From: Prevotellaceae bacterium UBA1746
GTDB lineage: Bacteria; Bacteroidota; Bacteroidia; Bacteroidales; Bacteroidaceae
DNA: 41,684 bases
Assembly: GCA_002314875.1 (NCBI GenBank)
Contig: DCHS01000006.1
Location: forward strand, 1 to 41,684
Direction: 5' to 3'
Part shown: positions 32,229 through 41,373 of the stretch, piece by piece
Numbering within the stretch: position 1 is the stretch's first letter
How the letters are laid out: each line of letters begins with the position of its first letter
Translations under genes and position numbers: made by a program
Notes under the pieces: generated by a model
The model's input: only the letters and a program-made list of their open reading frames with translations
Told to the model about the DNA's origin: nothing
The model's database searches: none

Positions 32229-33593
32229 TTACTTAATCCAACCGTCGTACTGGAACTTGTAGTTACGCCAGTCCGGGGAAACTCGGGTATAGGTGGATTT
32301 AATCTTGTTGGCCAGCCACTTGTTGATGGCTTCTTCCTTACGCTTGTTTTCAACAACTTCCTTGAGAACCTGGAAGTCTTCAGAAACGCTGGCACGGTGG
32401 CCTTCGGTACGACTCTTGAGTTTGACGAGGGCAACGATTTCTCCGCCCGTCTTTTCATCCATGATGCGGGTTGCGGGACTGATTTCACCTACGGCCATGT
32501 TTGAGACAATCTTGGCGATATCCTGGGGAAGGTCCTTCATTTCAAACTTTGAAGTAATAAGACCTGTGTAGGGATTTGTGTTCGCCATCAAGCCATTGTT
32601 GAGGCGGGTATCCTTATCGTCAGAAAGGGCTTGCGCTGCAGCTTCGAAGGTGAATTTTTCGTCACGGATATCTGTTGCAATAGAGTCAAGACGGCCGATG
32701 CAACGTTCATATTCACTTTCCTCGATTTCGGGTTTGATAATAATATGGCGGACATTGACTTTATCACCACGCTTCTCAATCAGCTGAAGAATGTGGAAAC
32801 CGAATTCAGTGCGAACGATACGAGAGACTTTTTTGGGGTCGGTGAGAGAGAATGCAACGTTTGCAAATTCGGGAACCCACTGGTTACGGCCAGAGAGACC
32901 AAGCTCACCACCGTTTCGTGCGGAACCGTCCTGAGAATAAATTTTTGCCATCTGAGCAAAGGTCTTCTCTCCGCTGTTGATTCGAGCGGCAATCTCGCGG
33001 AGTTGGCCTTCGACGCGTTCTACTTCCTCACGGGCAACCTTGGGGACGCTGGTGATAATCTCAACTTCTACTTGTGTGTTAATATAGGGGAGACTGTCTT
33101 CGGGAAGTTTGTTGAAGTAGTCGCGGACTTCTGCGGGAGTTGCTTTTATATTCTCTGTCAGTTTGCTACGGACGCTCATCATCATCTGCTGATTGCGTGC
33201 CATTTCGGTTTGCTGCTCACGAATCTGTGCGATGCTCTTATGGAAGATAGCTTCTACATTTTCACGAGAGCCGTAGGTCTGGATAGCTTCGTCAATCTTG
33301 CCAGAAGCATAGTCCATAACCGCTTGTTCGCTTACTTCAACAGAATCGAGTTCTGCCTGGTGAACAAAGAGTTTCTGAATAGCTAACTGTTCTGGGATAA
33401 CGGCATAAGGATTTTCAATCGCTTCGCCGCTCATTTCCATACTGATACGTGCTTCTTCTACGTCAGAAAGGAGGATAGGGCTATCGCCAACTACCCAGAT
33501 CACTTCATCAACCACATTTTTCTTTTGGCTTTGTGCAAAAGAAAATACAGAGAAGAGGCATGCAACGAGGATAAATAAGATTTTTTTGTTCAT
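32229..33593 (-). CDS. SurA-like periplasmic peptidyl-prolyl isomerase/chaperone (two rotamase domains)
   Basis: A 454-residue exported protein (signal MNKKILFILVACLFSVFSFAQ). The N-terminal part has SurA N features (VDEVIWVVGDSPILLSDVEEAR, EQLAIQKLFVHQAELDSVEVSEQ). Two parvulin/PpiC rotamase regions follow: one with YSQDGSARNGGELGLSGRNQ...VRTEFGFHILQLIEKRG, and a second with VRHIIIKPEIEESEYER and ALSDDKDTRLNNGLM. It should escort outer-membrane proteins through the periplasm. It lies 8 bases after the other PPIase gene, so they form one unit. Layout is close to E. coli SurA, but a one-to-one match is not claimed. Confidence 0.9.
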   Translation of the reverse strand: MNKKILFILVACLFSVFSFAQSQKKNVVDEVIWVVGDSPILLSDVEEARISMEMSGEAIENPYAVIPEQLAIQKLFVHQAELDSVEVSEQAVMDYASGKIDEAIQTYGSRENVEAIFHKSIAQIREQQTEMARNQQMMMSVRSKLTENIKATPAEVRDYFNKLPEDSLPYINTQVEVEIITSVPKVAREEVERVEGQLREIAARINSGEKTFAQMAKIYSQDGSARNGGELGLSGRNQWVPEFANVAFSLTDPKKVSRIVRTEFGFHILQLIEKRGDKVNVRHIIIKPEIEESEYERCIGRLDSIATDIRDEKFTFEAAAQALSDDKDTRLNNGLMANTNPYTGLITSKFEMKDLPQDIAKIVSNMAVGEISPATRIMDEKTGGEIVALVKLKSRTEGHRASVSEDFQVLKEVVENKRKEEAINKWLANKIKSTYTRVSPDWRNYKFQYDGWIK

Positions 33594-33601
33594 AAGGTTG
33601 A

Positions 33602-35038
33602 TTAATGATTGTTCACGGTTTTAAGAACGTTCGTGTCAACGCTGAAGGGGAACTGCTTTCGAAGTTCTGCTACCCAGGCGCTTTCTAGCTCGTTCTGACG
33701 GTCGGTGAGGACGTCGTTCTTTACATCGAGGTAAGTCTTGGGCTGCTTCTGCTTCTTACCAGCAACGACGGTATAGTCAAAACCTTTGCGGATAGACTTT
33801 ACCTCACGGGTCTTGTCTCCAAAGATGAGGTTATCCACTGTTGAGATTTCACCCTTCTTTACGAGATGGCGACCACTGGCCATAACAACAACGCTGTCTT
33901 TATTAACAGTTTCCTTAAGGAAGGTACGTAGATCCTTTTCTGCGGGAAGTCCTTTTTTGAGCAACTTCTGGGCTTTCTTTGCATCAGCAGCGGTCTTTGC
34001 GCTGATAACGAAACCCGCAAAGCGGGGTTCGGTCCACTGGTACTTTTTCTTGTTGTTCTTGAAGGTGTTTTCAAGACCAGCAACATCTTCCTGAGCCGCG
34101 TCCCAAACGCGGGTCTTTGCTACTTCATAGAGGAGAAGACCATCGTAATACTCTTGAACGAGATATTCAAGATTGGGATTGTTCTTCTTTTGTTCGTCCA
34201 GGACAGCAAGGAGAATGTCTTCACGACTCTTACCAGTTGCAGCAGTTATTTTCTTGATTTTGGATTCTGCTGAAGCCTCCTCGATGTTCTGTCGCTTAAG
34301 ATTTGCAATGATGGTGGGGTAGAGGGTTTCGTAGCTGTCTAACTGTTTGCGGTTGTGCATCAAGATGATGTGGTAACCAACAGTAGAGAGGAAAGGCTTG
34401 CAGAATTGGTTGGCCTCTAGTGCGTAGGCCTGATTCTCGAAGTCGGGAATTGTCATGCCGGGGTAGATGGTGGGCAGATGGCCTCCATTTGCGGCAGAAC
34501 CGGGATCTTGGGAGTATTCTTTTGCGAGAGTTGCAAAATCAGCACCATTGCAGAGTAACTGATAGAGAGAGTCCGCACGCTGTTCTGCAGCCTTCTTTTC
34601 TGTATCGGAAGCGGTTTGCTTCACCATGAGAAGAATATGACTGCAATCGAGAAGATCCTTGCCACCAATGGCTTCAACCTGGCGGTCATAGAGACTCTTT
34701 GCTACAGAATCAATAAACTCTTGATCAACAAGATAAGGAGTAAGCTGCATATCGCGATATGTGCGGTATTCCTGCTGGAAACTGCTGAGGGTGTCAAGAT
34801 GAAGCGCTTCAGCAGCAGCAACTTTGAGTTTGTAATTGACGAACATATCGACATATTCGTCGATGGTCTTTTGTTCTACAGCGCCTTCAACATTGTTATT
34901 CTTGTTGTAAGCGTATTCAAATTCTGCTCGTGTCACATCTTTCCCATTGACGGTCATCAAAACGGGATTATCCGTAGTCTGGGCAAATGTACCGAGAGAA
35001 AAAACAGCCAGAGTTATGGCTATGAGTGTTCTTTTCAT
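33602..35038 (-). CDS. Periplasmic PpiC-type peptidyl-prolyl isomerase
   Basis: A 478-residue exported protein (signal ending LGTFAQ). The start VLMTVNGKDVTRAEFEYAYNKNN is the SurA/PrsA-like N domain, and a parvulin domain lies at about 130-240 (CSHILLMVKQTASDTE, YSQDPGSAANGGHLPTIYPG, STVGYHIILMHNRK). The second half (EPRFAGFVISAKTAADAKKAQKLL) has a degenerate second rotamase-like region. It is a likely outer-membrane protein folding helper. It is first after guaB in this block, with a perfect 9-bp inverted repeat just upstream. Two different PPIases in tandem is a common Bacteroidota arrangement. Confidence 0.88.
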   Translation of the reverse strand: MKRTLIAITLAVFSLGTFAQTTDNPVLMTVNGKDVTRAEFEYAYNKNNNVEGAVEQKTIDEYVDMFVNYKLKVAAAEALHLDTLSSFQQEYRTYRDMQLTPYLVDQEFIDSVAKSLYDRQVEAIGGKDLLDCSHILLMVKQTASDTEKKAAEQRADSLYQLLCNGADFATLAKEYSQDPGSAANGGHLPTIYPGMTIPDFENQAYALEANQFCKPFLSTVGYHIILMHNRKQLDSYETLYPTIIANLKRQNIEEASAESKIKKITAATGKSREDILLAVLDEQKKNNPNLEYLVQEYYDGLLLYEVAKTRVWDAAQEDVAGLENTFKNNKKKYQWTEPRFAGFVISAKTAADAKKAQKLLKKGLPAEKDLRTFLKETVNKDSVVVMASGRHLVKKGEISTVDNLIFGDKTREVKSIRKGFDYTVVAGKKQKQPKTYLDVKNDVLTDRQNELESAWVAELRKQFPFSVDTNVLKTVNNH

Positions 35039-35069
35039 TGCGAAAAACAGTATTTATTTTGCGTGCAAA

Positions 35070-35096
35070 GGTCTATAGCGCAATGCACTATAGACC
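35070..35096. promoter_or_regulatory. Perfect 9-bp inverted repeat between guaB and the PPIase gene
   Basis: GGTCTATAG (35070-35078) and CTATAGACC (35088-35096) are exact reverse complements with a 9-base spacer that itself can pair GC/GC. On the minus strand it is followed directly by TTTGC, a short T run. It could be a weak guaB terminator or an operator for the downstream chaperone genes; the hairpin lies 31 bases before the PPIase ATG. Confidence 0.55.
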
Positions 35097-35130
35097 CGTA
35101 CTTATTTAATGTCAAACTAATATGACACGA

Positions 35131-36612
35131 TTAATCGTGACGGCTATAGTTAGGAGCCTCGCTGGTGATGGTAATGTCGTGGGGATGGCTTTCCAAAACA
35201 CCGGCATTAGTAATGCGAACGAACTGGGCATCATGGAGCTTTTCAATGGTAGCAGCACCGCAGTAACCCATACCGGAACGAAGACCACCACAAAGCTGGT
35301 AGATAACTTCCTGAACAGTTCCCTTATAAGGAACACGGCCTGCGATACCCTCGGGCACGAGTTTCTTAACTTCCGTAACACCGCCCTGGAAATAACGGTC
35401 CTTGGAGCCGTTTTCCATAGCCTCGAGACTACCCATACCACGGTAGGTCTTGAACTTACGTCCGTTGAAAATGATGGTTTCGCCCGGACTCTCTTCGCAG
35501 CCTGCCACAAGACTGCCGATCATCACGCTGTAACCACCTGCTGCAAGAGCCTTAACAACATCACCTGAGTAGCGGAGACCACCGTCAGCGATGAGGGGTA
35601 CACCAGTTCCTTCAAGTGCCTTTGCAACATCATAAACAGCACAAAGCTGAGGAACACCAACACCAGCAACAACACGGGTCGTACAGATTGAACCAGGACC
35701 AATGCCAACCTTAACGGCATCTGCACCTGCTTCTGCAAGAGCGCGAGCTGCTTCACCGGTTGCAATGTTACCAACAACGAAATCTACGCCGGTAAAACGA
35801 GCCTTGGCTTCCTTGAGCTTGTCGATAACGCCCTTACTATGACCATGAGCAGTATCAATAACAATAGCATCAGCGCCTGCGTGAACGAGAGCTTCAATTC
35901 GTTCCATGGTATCTGCAGTTACGCCGACGCCTGCTGCTACACGAAGACGACCCTTTGCGTCTTTGCAGGCCATGGGCTTATCCTTTGCCTTGGTAATATC
36001 CTTGTATGTGATAAGGCCCACGAGACGGCCTTCGTTATCAACAACGGGAAGTTTTTCAATCTTGTTACGCTGAAGAATTTCGGCTGCACCGGTTAGGTCG
36101 GTAGCAGTTGTTGTGGTAACAAGGTTTTCGCTAGTCATCACTTCGTCGATGAGTTTGTTGCCGTCTGCTTCAAAGCGGAGGTCGCGGTTGGTAACGATAC
36201 CTACAAGCTTCATATCATCGTCAACTACGGGAATACCACCGATGTGATATTCTGCCATCATAGCGAGAGCATCGCTAACGGTCTTTCCGCGCTGGATAGT
36301 AACGGGATCGTAAATCATACCGTTTTCTGCACGCTTAACAATAGCAACTTGTCGTGCCTGGTCTTCGATGGACATATTCTTGTGAATAACACCGATACCA
36401 CCTTCACGAGCGATGGCGATGGCCATTTCTGCTTCGGTTACTGTATCCATTGCTGCGGTTACAAAGGGAATCTTCAGATCAATGTTTCTGGAGAACTTCG
36501 TGGCCAAGGACACAGTGCGGGGAAGAACTTCGGAGTAAGCGGGGATGAGGAGGACATCGTCATAAGTGAGTCCGTCGGTGACAATTCTGTCGTTGATGAA
36601 ACTAGCAATCAT
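35131..36612 (-). CDS. guaB: IMP dehydrogenase
   Basis: GuaB oxidises IMP to XMP with NAD+, the committed step to GMP. The 493-residue protein has the TIM-barrel catalytic domain interrupted by two CBS domains (about residues 97-215). The active-site Cys310 lies in KVGIGPGSICTTR, and the flap contains GSLEAM and YKGTVQEV. The length is normal. A -7-like box (TAAATTTG, 36656-36649) stands 36 bases before the ATG. It shares the GMP route with gmk, which lies 3.3 kb away on the same strand in a separate transcript. Confidence 0.97.
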   Translation of the reverse strand: MIASFINDRIVTDGLTYDDVLLIPAYSEVLPRTVSLATKFSRNIDLKIPFVTAAMDTVTEAEMAIAIAREGGIGVIHKNMSIEDQARQVAIVKRAENGMIYDPVTIQRGKTVSDALAMMAEYHIGGIPVVDDDMKLVGIVTNRDLRFEADGNKLIDEVMTSENLVTTTTATDLTGAAEILQRNKIEKLPVVDNEGRLVGLITYKDITKAKDKPMACKDAKGRLRVAAGVGVTADTMERIEALVHAGADAIVIDTAHGHSKGVIDKLKEAKARFTGVDFVVGNIATGEAARALAEAGADAVKVGIGPGSICTTRVVAGVGVPQLCAVYDVAKALEGTGVPLIADGGLRYSGDVVKALAAGGYSVMIGSLVAGCEESPGETIIFNGRKFKTYRGMGSLEAMENGSKDRYFQGGVTEVKKLVPEGIAGRVPYKGTVQEVIYQLCGGLRSGMGYCGAATIEKLHDAQFVRITNAGVLESHPHDITITSEAPNYSRHD

Positions 36613-36648
36613 AAAATGTGGCTTTTACTGTTACTTATAAATTGCGTG

Positions 36649-36656
36649 CAAATTTA
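36649..36656 (-). promoter_or_regulatory. Putative -7 box for guaB
   Basis: The minus strand reads TAAATTTG (TAnnTTTG) at 36656-36649. No clear -33 TTTG is present, but a TCCCGA/TCGGGA inverted repeat (about 36665-36684) sits where it would be and might bind a regulator. Confidence 0.45.
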
Positions 36657-36761
36657 AGAATTTCTCCCGACATGACCATCGGGATTCTCTTATTTTTTTA
36701 ATTTTTTATGAATTTTCTAAAGAAATCGCCATGTGAATTTGGGAAAGGCGAGAAATAAAGA

Positions 36762-36820
36762 CAGCGGAAACAGATGCATATGCAACCATACTGGGGGTTG
36801 ATTTGCATTTGTTCCCGCTG
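36762..36820 (-). terminator. Long hairpin terminator downstream of ygiQ
   Basis: The arms starting CAGCGG at 36762 and ending CCCGCTG at 36820 form an imperfect stem of about 25 pairs (including AACA, ATGCA and CAACC with their complements). It starts 3 bases after the ygiQ stop on the minus strand and is followed by TCTTTATTTCTC, a T-rich stretch. Confidence 0.7.
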
Positions 36821-36823
36821 AAT

Positions 36824-38911
36824 TTAGCGTTTCTTCTTGTTGGTGAACTTGTTGAAATTCGGATTGTAACTCTTGGATTTTTCCGAACGGTCGGAGCGTG
36901 ATTTACCATTACGAGGGCCGGAAGCGGTACTGCCGTGCTGGCGTGCGTCATAACTTGTATTGTCACGATGAATTTTTGCTCCTCGTTCATTCTTGGGGTA
37001 GAGCTTGTCGATCAGGTCTTCACGGTTAAGTCTGCGAAGTTCGTTGACAATTCGTTGACGCTCCTCGGGCTTGTACCAGAAGAAGAACATACGTTGCTTC
37101 TCCTTGTCTGACGGACGGATGGCTGTGAAAGTCGGTTCGAGGGTATAGGGGTGATATCCTGTCGCCCAGCAAGTAGTAGCAACAGTCATTGGTGTCGGCG
37201 TAAAATCCTGTACCTGCTCCAACTGGAAGTCGAGGCCCTTGGTCTTTACCGCAAGGTCCGCCATATCCTCAGGATGACAACCAGGATGGCTGGAGATGAA
37301 GTAGGGAATAATCTGCTGCTTAAGGTGTGCCTGCTGATTGATACGGTCAAAGATCTGCTTAAATTCGTAGAACAAGTTGAAGGAGGGCTTGCGCATCAGG
37401 TTAAGAACAGGGTCGCTGGTGTGCTCGGGGGCAACCTTCAGACGGCCTGACACATGATGAAGAATAAGTTCCTTGGTGTAGGCTTCTGCCGCCTTACGAA
37501 GATGTTCGTCCTTGTAGGGATGGAGAAGAAGGTCATAGCGCACTCCGCTACCGATGAAACTCTTCTTGATACCTTTGAGGGAATCAATAGCTTTATATAT
37601 TTCAATAATCGGCTGATGGTCAGCGTTTAAATTAGGACATACTGAAGGATGAATGCAACTCGGTTTCTTGCATTTCTGGCAGATGGCGAGGTTCTTTCCG
37701 TGCATGCCGTACATGTTCGCACTAGGGCCTCCGAGATCACTAAGATAGCCTTTGAAATCGGGCATCTCAATTATCTTTTTTACCTCACGGATGATGCTCT
37801 CTTTGGAGCGGCTCATGATGAATTTTCCCTGATGAGCAGAGATGGTGCAGAAGGCGCAACCACCAAAACATCCACGGTGAATGTTCACCGAGAACTTGAT
37901 CATCTCATAGGCGGGAATGGTCTTACCTTTGTATTTAGGATGGGGTAAGCGGGTGTAGGGAAAGTCGAAAGAACGGTCTATCTGCTCCTGTGTCATCGGT
38001 GCAAACATCGGATTGCAGACGATGTAATGAGGCTCCATGTATTTGCCTTTTTCTACGCAGCGTGACTCATTGTCAGTGGTGTATTCACAGGCAATCGGCT
38101 GTAAGATTCGCAGCGGTTCCATCTTGTTACTTTCTTCTTCAATATGGCGGAAATTGGCAGCGTGAGCCTTACGATTTCGAAGGCATTCTTCATGACTTGC
38201 AAGTACAATATCGTTATCCGTAATGCCTCCGGGGATGTCTTCTTTTGCGACTAAAGAAACGGTCTGTCGAATAGGATATTTCTTGATAATCTGATGAAAA
38301 TCCTTGACGTTGACCTGGCATTCTTCGCGGTGGTGTCCCAACTTGTCTTCCAGCAGATGGAGAAGGGCAGAGGTTGGTAATTCCCCCATTCCGTAGGTAA
38401 TGAGGTCGGCTCCGCTTTCAGCAAGAATGCAGGGGCGAAGCTGATCTTTCCAATAGTCGTAGTGCGTAACTCGGCGGAGTGATGCCTCAATGCCTCCAAG
38501 AATGACCGGACAGTCGGGGAAAAGTTCCTTGAGGATTTTCGTATAAACGATGGTGGGCATTTCCGGACGCATATCGTGACGGCCGTCAGGACTGAATGCA
38601 TCTTCCGATCGGAGTCTTCTGGCAGCGGTATACTTGTTGACCATAGAATCCATACCGCCTGGAGCTACCATAAAGCATAGGCGGGGACGTCCGAAGCGTT
38701 TGAAATCTCGATAATCGCCGTGCCAGTCAGGCTGTGGCACAATGCACACACGAAATCCCTCGGCCTCGATTAAGCGGCCAATGACGGCAGCGCCGAAACT
38801 GGGATGATCCACATACGCATCGGCGGAAAAAATGACAACATCGGGTTGCGACCAATCGCGAAGTTCCATTTCGCGTTTCGTCGTTGGAAGCCAGTCGGAT
38901 AGTTGAGGCAA
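36824..38911 (-). CDS. ygiQ: YgiQ family radical SAM protein
   Basis: A 695-residue protein of a widespread but poorly understood radical-SAM family. The N-terminal region (DVVIFSADAYVDHPSFGAAV, GGIEASLRRVTHYDYW) is the family hallmark. The [4Fe-4S]/SAM motif is C348-x3-C352-x2-C355 in HRGCFGGCAFC. A second Cys cluster follows at about 411-425 (CQKCKKPSCIHPSVC), which may hold another metal centre. The C-terminal ~60 residues are basic and low complexity (RSDRSEKSKSYNPNFNKF). The only start in frame before the conserved part is TTG at 38911, 27 bases after the nadD stop. The reaction is unknown. Confidence 0.93.
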   Translation of the reverse strand: MPQLSDWLPTTKREMELRDWSQPDVVIFSADAYVDHPSFGAAVIGRLIEAEGFRVCIVPQPDWHGDYRDFKRFGRPRLCFMVAPGGMDSMVNKYTAARRLRSEDAFSPDGRHDMRPEMPTIVYTKILKELFPDCPVILGGIEASLRRVTHYDYWKDQLRPCILAESGADLITYGMGELPTSALLHLLEDKLGHHREECQVNVKDFHQIIKKYPIRQTVSLVAKEDIPGGITDNDIVLASHEECLRNRKAHAANFRHIEEESNKMEPLRILQPIACEYTTDNESRCVEKGKYMEPHYIVCNPMFAPMTQEQIDRSFDFPYTRLPHPKYKGKTIPAYEMIKFSVNIHRGCFGGCAFCTISAHQGKFIMSRSKESIIREVKKIIEMPDFKGYLSDLGGPSANMYGMHGKNLAICQKCKKPSCIHPSVCPNLNADHQPIIEIYKAIDSLKGIKKSFIGSGVRYDLLLHPYKDEHLRKAAEAYTKELILHHVSGRLKVAPEHTSDPVLNLMRKPSFNLFYEFKQIFDRINQQAHLKQQIIPYFISSHPGCHPEDMADLAVKTKGLDFQLEQVQDFTPTPMTVATTCWATGYHPYTLEPTFTAIRPSDKEKQRMFFFWYKPEERQRIVNELRRLNREDLIDKLYPKNERGAKIHRDNTSYDARQHGSTASGPRNGKSRSDRSEKSKSYNPNFNKFTNKKKR

Positions 38912-38938
38912 GGCGAATTTCGAATTAAGAGGGATGAC

Positions 38939-39856
38939 TTAGTTATTAGCCAGCCAGTTGTTATAAGCTGCAATAAGATTCTGAAGGCCAAAGGCTTTCA
39001 TCTTCTCATGGTAGATAACATCAATACAGAGATCCAGGAGATCCTTGCTGTTTTCTGTAGCATTCGCGATGAGAGAACGGACGGTGAATTTGAGTTTGTC
39101 CAATTCTGCTTCGGTTACATAGCCAGAAGAACCTACGAGATCCTGGAAAAGACTATATTTATGGATAGTGAGGAAGGTGGTCTCGTCAACTTCGAGATGA
39201 CGGGTGCCACTTTCGTTCAATTGAATATCAACCATAGTAAAATGGAATTTTTTATGATTTAATTGTTCGCATGGAATTCCTCCATATTCCTTTCGGCAGA
39301 GTGGAATGATTGCTGATGGAATCATCTTCGCAAGTTCTTCATCAGAAACTTGTTCGGAGAGTGCCTTACGAATCTCTGTGCTGCTGAAAGGAAAGAGTGG
39401 GGCATGGAGAACGGAAGGAGAGGGAAAACCTTCGCGCGGAGTTATGCTTGTTCCTTCACGAGGATAAACAATGATGGAGTACCGAGAGAGAATTTCTTCC
39501 CAGTGCATCCATTTGTGAAAGATTTCCCAATTATCACCACCGATAATCAAAGAGAATTCTTCTTGTGGATAGGCTTCTTCCAAAGCCGCCAGTGTTTTCC
39601 AAGTATAACTTGGCCTTTCCAAATGGAATTCAAAATCACTGACTTGAATGGGAAGATGTAATTCTGCCAAAGCCATGCGGGCTGCATGAAGACGGAATTC
39701 GTCTCCAGCAAGTGAAGAATTGACTTTCAGGGGGTTTTGAGGACTTACCATTAGCCATACCTCATCCACGAGTCCTTTTTCAACTGCTGCTTTTGCAATG
39801 CCTATGTGTCCCCAGTGAATGGGATTGAATGAGCCGCCGAAAATTCCAATACGCAT
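38939..39856 (-). CDS. nadD: Nicotinate-nucleotide adenylyltransferase with an extra C-terminal region
   Basis: Residues 1 to about 196 are a complete NadD, which joins nicotinate mononucleotide to AMP in NAD synthesis: GGSFNPIHWGH (nucleotidyltransferase HxGH motif), SLIIGGDNW and FPFSSTEIRKAL. After IPLCRKEYGGIPC the frame continues for about 110 residues with no stop: a linker EQLNHKKFHFT, then about 98 residues starting MVDIQLNESGTRHLE, which I do not recognise. NadD alone is usually about 190-200 residues. Met208 (39235) could be the start of a separate gene. ATG 39856 is used because MRIGIFGG is the family start; an upstream in-frame start at 39895 would overlap gmk by 4 bases. Confidence 0.88.
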   Translation of the reverse strand: MRIGIFGGSFNPIHWGHIGIAKAAVEKGLVDEVWLMVSPQNPLKVNSSLAGDEFRLHAARMALAELHLPIQVSDFEFHLERPSYTWKTLAALEEAYPQEEFSLIIGGDNWEIFHKWMHWEEILSRYSIIVYPREGTSITPREGFPSPSVLHAPLFPFSSTEIRKALSEQVSDEELAKMIPSAIIPLCRKEYGGIPCEQLNHKKFHFTMVDIQLNESGTRHLEVDETTFLTIHKYSLFQDLVGSSGYVTEAELDKLKFTVRSLIANATENSKDLLDLCIDVIYHEKMKAFGLQNLIAAYNNWLANN

Positions 39857-39891
39857 AGCCCTAAAATTTGAGCAATGATTTCCTATGATGC

Positions 39892-40455
39892 TCAACGAGC
39901 GAGGAATTCAGTAACTACGCGATAAATCTCTGCCTTGGCAGCTTCAAGATCATCATTGACGATGATGGTATCGAAGTCTTTGGCAAAAGTCATTTCGTAA
40001 GCTGCCTTTTCAATACGCATATTGATAGCCTCAGGAGTTTCTGTGCCACGGTTTACAAGACGTTCAAGAAGAACTTCCACTGAAGGAGGCTGAATGAATA
40101 CGCTGAGCGCGCGATCACCGTAATGCTTCTTAATATTGATACCGCCTTTGACGTCAACATCGCAGATTACATTCTGACCGTCAGCAAGTTGGTTGTCTAC
40201 TTGCTGTCTGAGAGTTCCGTAGAAACAACCGGGATAGACCTGCTCGAATTCAAGGAAATCACCAGCATCGATATGGCCCTGGAATTCGTCGATTGTAAGG
40301 AAGAAGTATTCTACACCGTTTTGTTCCTGGCCACGGGGAGCGCGGCTGGTACAGCTGATACTGAAATGAAGAGGTACACCCTGTTCAACGAGATAGTTCA
40401 CGAGGGTGGACTTTCCCGAACCAGAGGGTGCGCTAAAAACGATTACTTTTGTCAT
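39892..40455 (-). CDS. gmk: Guanylate kinase
   Basis: Gmk phosphorylates GMP to GDP. The 187-residue protein has P-loop APSGSGKST, the GMP-binding SCTSRAPRGQEQNGVEYFF and the VDVKGGINIKK stretch. Length and order are standard. ATG 40455 (MTKVIVFSAPSGSG) is preferred over an in-frame TTG two codons upstream. It lies 36 bases downstream of yicC and is followed by nadD after 35 bases; yicC-gmk is a common pairing in bacteria. Confidence 0.97.
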   Translation of the reverse strand: MTKVIVFSAPSGSGKSTLVNYLVEQGVPLHFSISCTSRAPRGQEQNGVEYFFLTIDEFQGHIDAGDFLEFEQVYPGCFYGTLRQQVDNQLADGQNVICDVDVKGGINIKKHYGDRALSVFIQPPSVEVLLERLVNRGTETPEAINMRIEKAAYEMTFAKDFDTIIVNDDLEAAKAEIYRVVTEFLAR

Positions 40456-40491
40456 TTGCAATAGTATGATTTGCTATTAACAATTTGCGTA

Positions 40492-41373
40492 CTACAGAAC
40501 ATTAAGGACTTGCTCCTTGATTTGCTCAAGTTCGTCCTTCATCTTTACAACGATATTCTGCATTTCAGCTTGATTAGACTTGGAGCCCGTTGTATTGATT
40601 TCACGGCCCATTTCCTGTGCAATGAAACCAAGCTTTTTACCCTGGCCATTACCATTTTCCATGGTTTCACGGAAGTAGTTGAGGTGGTTGGTCAAGCGTT
40701 GCTTTTCCTCGTTGATATCGAGTTTCTCAATATAATAGATGAGTTCCTGTTCGAGGCGATTCTTGTCGTAATCAACGCCGGTGAGTTCGGCGAGGCGATC
40801 TTCCAGACGCTGGCGGATTTTCAGTACGCGGCTTTGCTCAAAAGGTTCGATGCTATGAAGTAATCCTTCAATGGTATCGATGTTCTTGTTAAACTTCACC
40901 ATCAAAGCCTTGCCTTCCTGGGTACGGAAAGCGGTGAGCGCTTCGAGAGCCTTGGAGATGGCTTCAGAAGCTACAGCCCATTCTTCATCGGTGAGTTCTT
41001 CGATGGCAGCAGATTGCGTAACTTCGGGCAGGCGGATGATGGTCTGCCACATTTCTTCATCATCGGGAGCTTCAATGCCTACGAGATTAGAAATGCGTTG
41101 AATCTGCTTCACATAGCTGGCGACAACATCGGGATTGATTGTGGCACCGGCTTCGGTTGCTGCTTTTTCAACCCATATAGAGAAGTCAACCTTTCCGCGC
41201 TCAAGGGCGGTGGAAATCGTCTTACGGATTTCCATCTCCTTCTCGCGGTAAATGGGAGCTATACGTGTAGAGAGGTCAAGTGCCTTGCTGTTCAAGGACT
41301 TGACTTCTACATGTATTTTCTTTCCCTGATATTCGGCATCGGCTTTACCATAGCCGGTCATGCTTTGAATCAT
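40492..41373 (-). CDS. yicC: YicC family endoribonuclease
   Basis: The 293-residue protein starts MIQSMTGYGKADAEYQGKKIHVEVKSLNSK, the YicC N-domain signature, and ends with the DUF1732 domain (GKKLGFIAQEMGREINTTGSKSNQAEMQNIVVKMKDELEQIKEQVLNV). Members such as E. coli YicC and B. subtilis YloC have been described as endoribonucleases acting on mRNA or small RNA. The length matches. Its ATG overlaps the aspS stop by 4 bases (ATGA), so translation is probably coupled to aspS. Confidence 0.95.
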   Translation of the reverse strand: MIQSMTGYGKADAEYQGKKIHVEVKSLNSKALDLSTRIAPIYREKEMEIRKTISTALERGKVDFSIWVEKAATEAGATINPDVVASYVKQIQRISNLVGIEAPDDEEMWQTIIRLPEVTQSAAIEELTDEEWAVASEAISKALEALTAFRTQEGKALMVKFNKNIDTIEGLLHSIEPFEQSRVLKIRQRLEDRLAELTGVDYDKNRLEQELIYYIEKLDINEEKQRLTNHLNYFRETMENGNGQGKKLGFIAQEMGREINTTGSKSNQAEMQNIVVKMKDELEQIKEQVLNVL

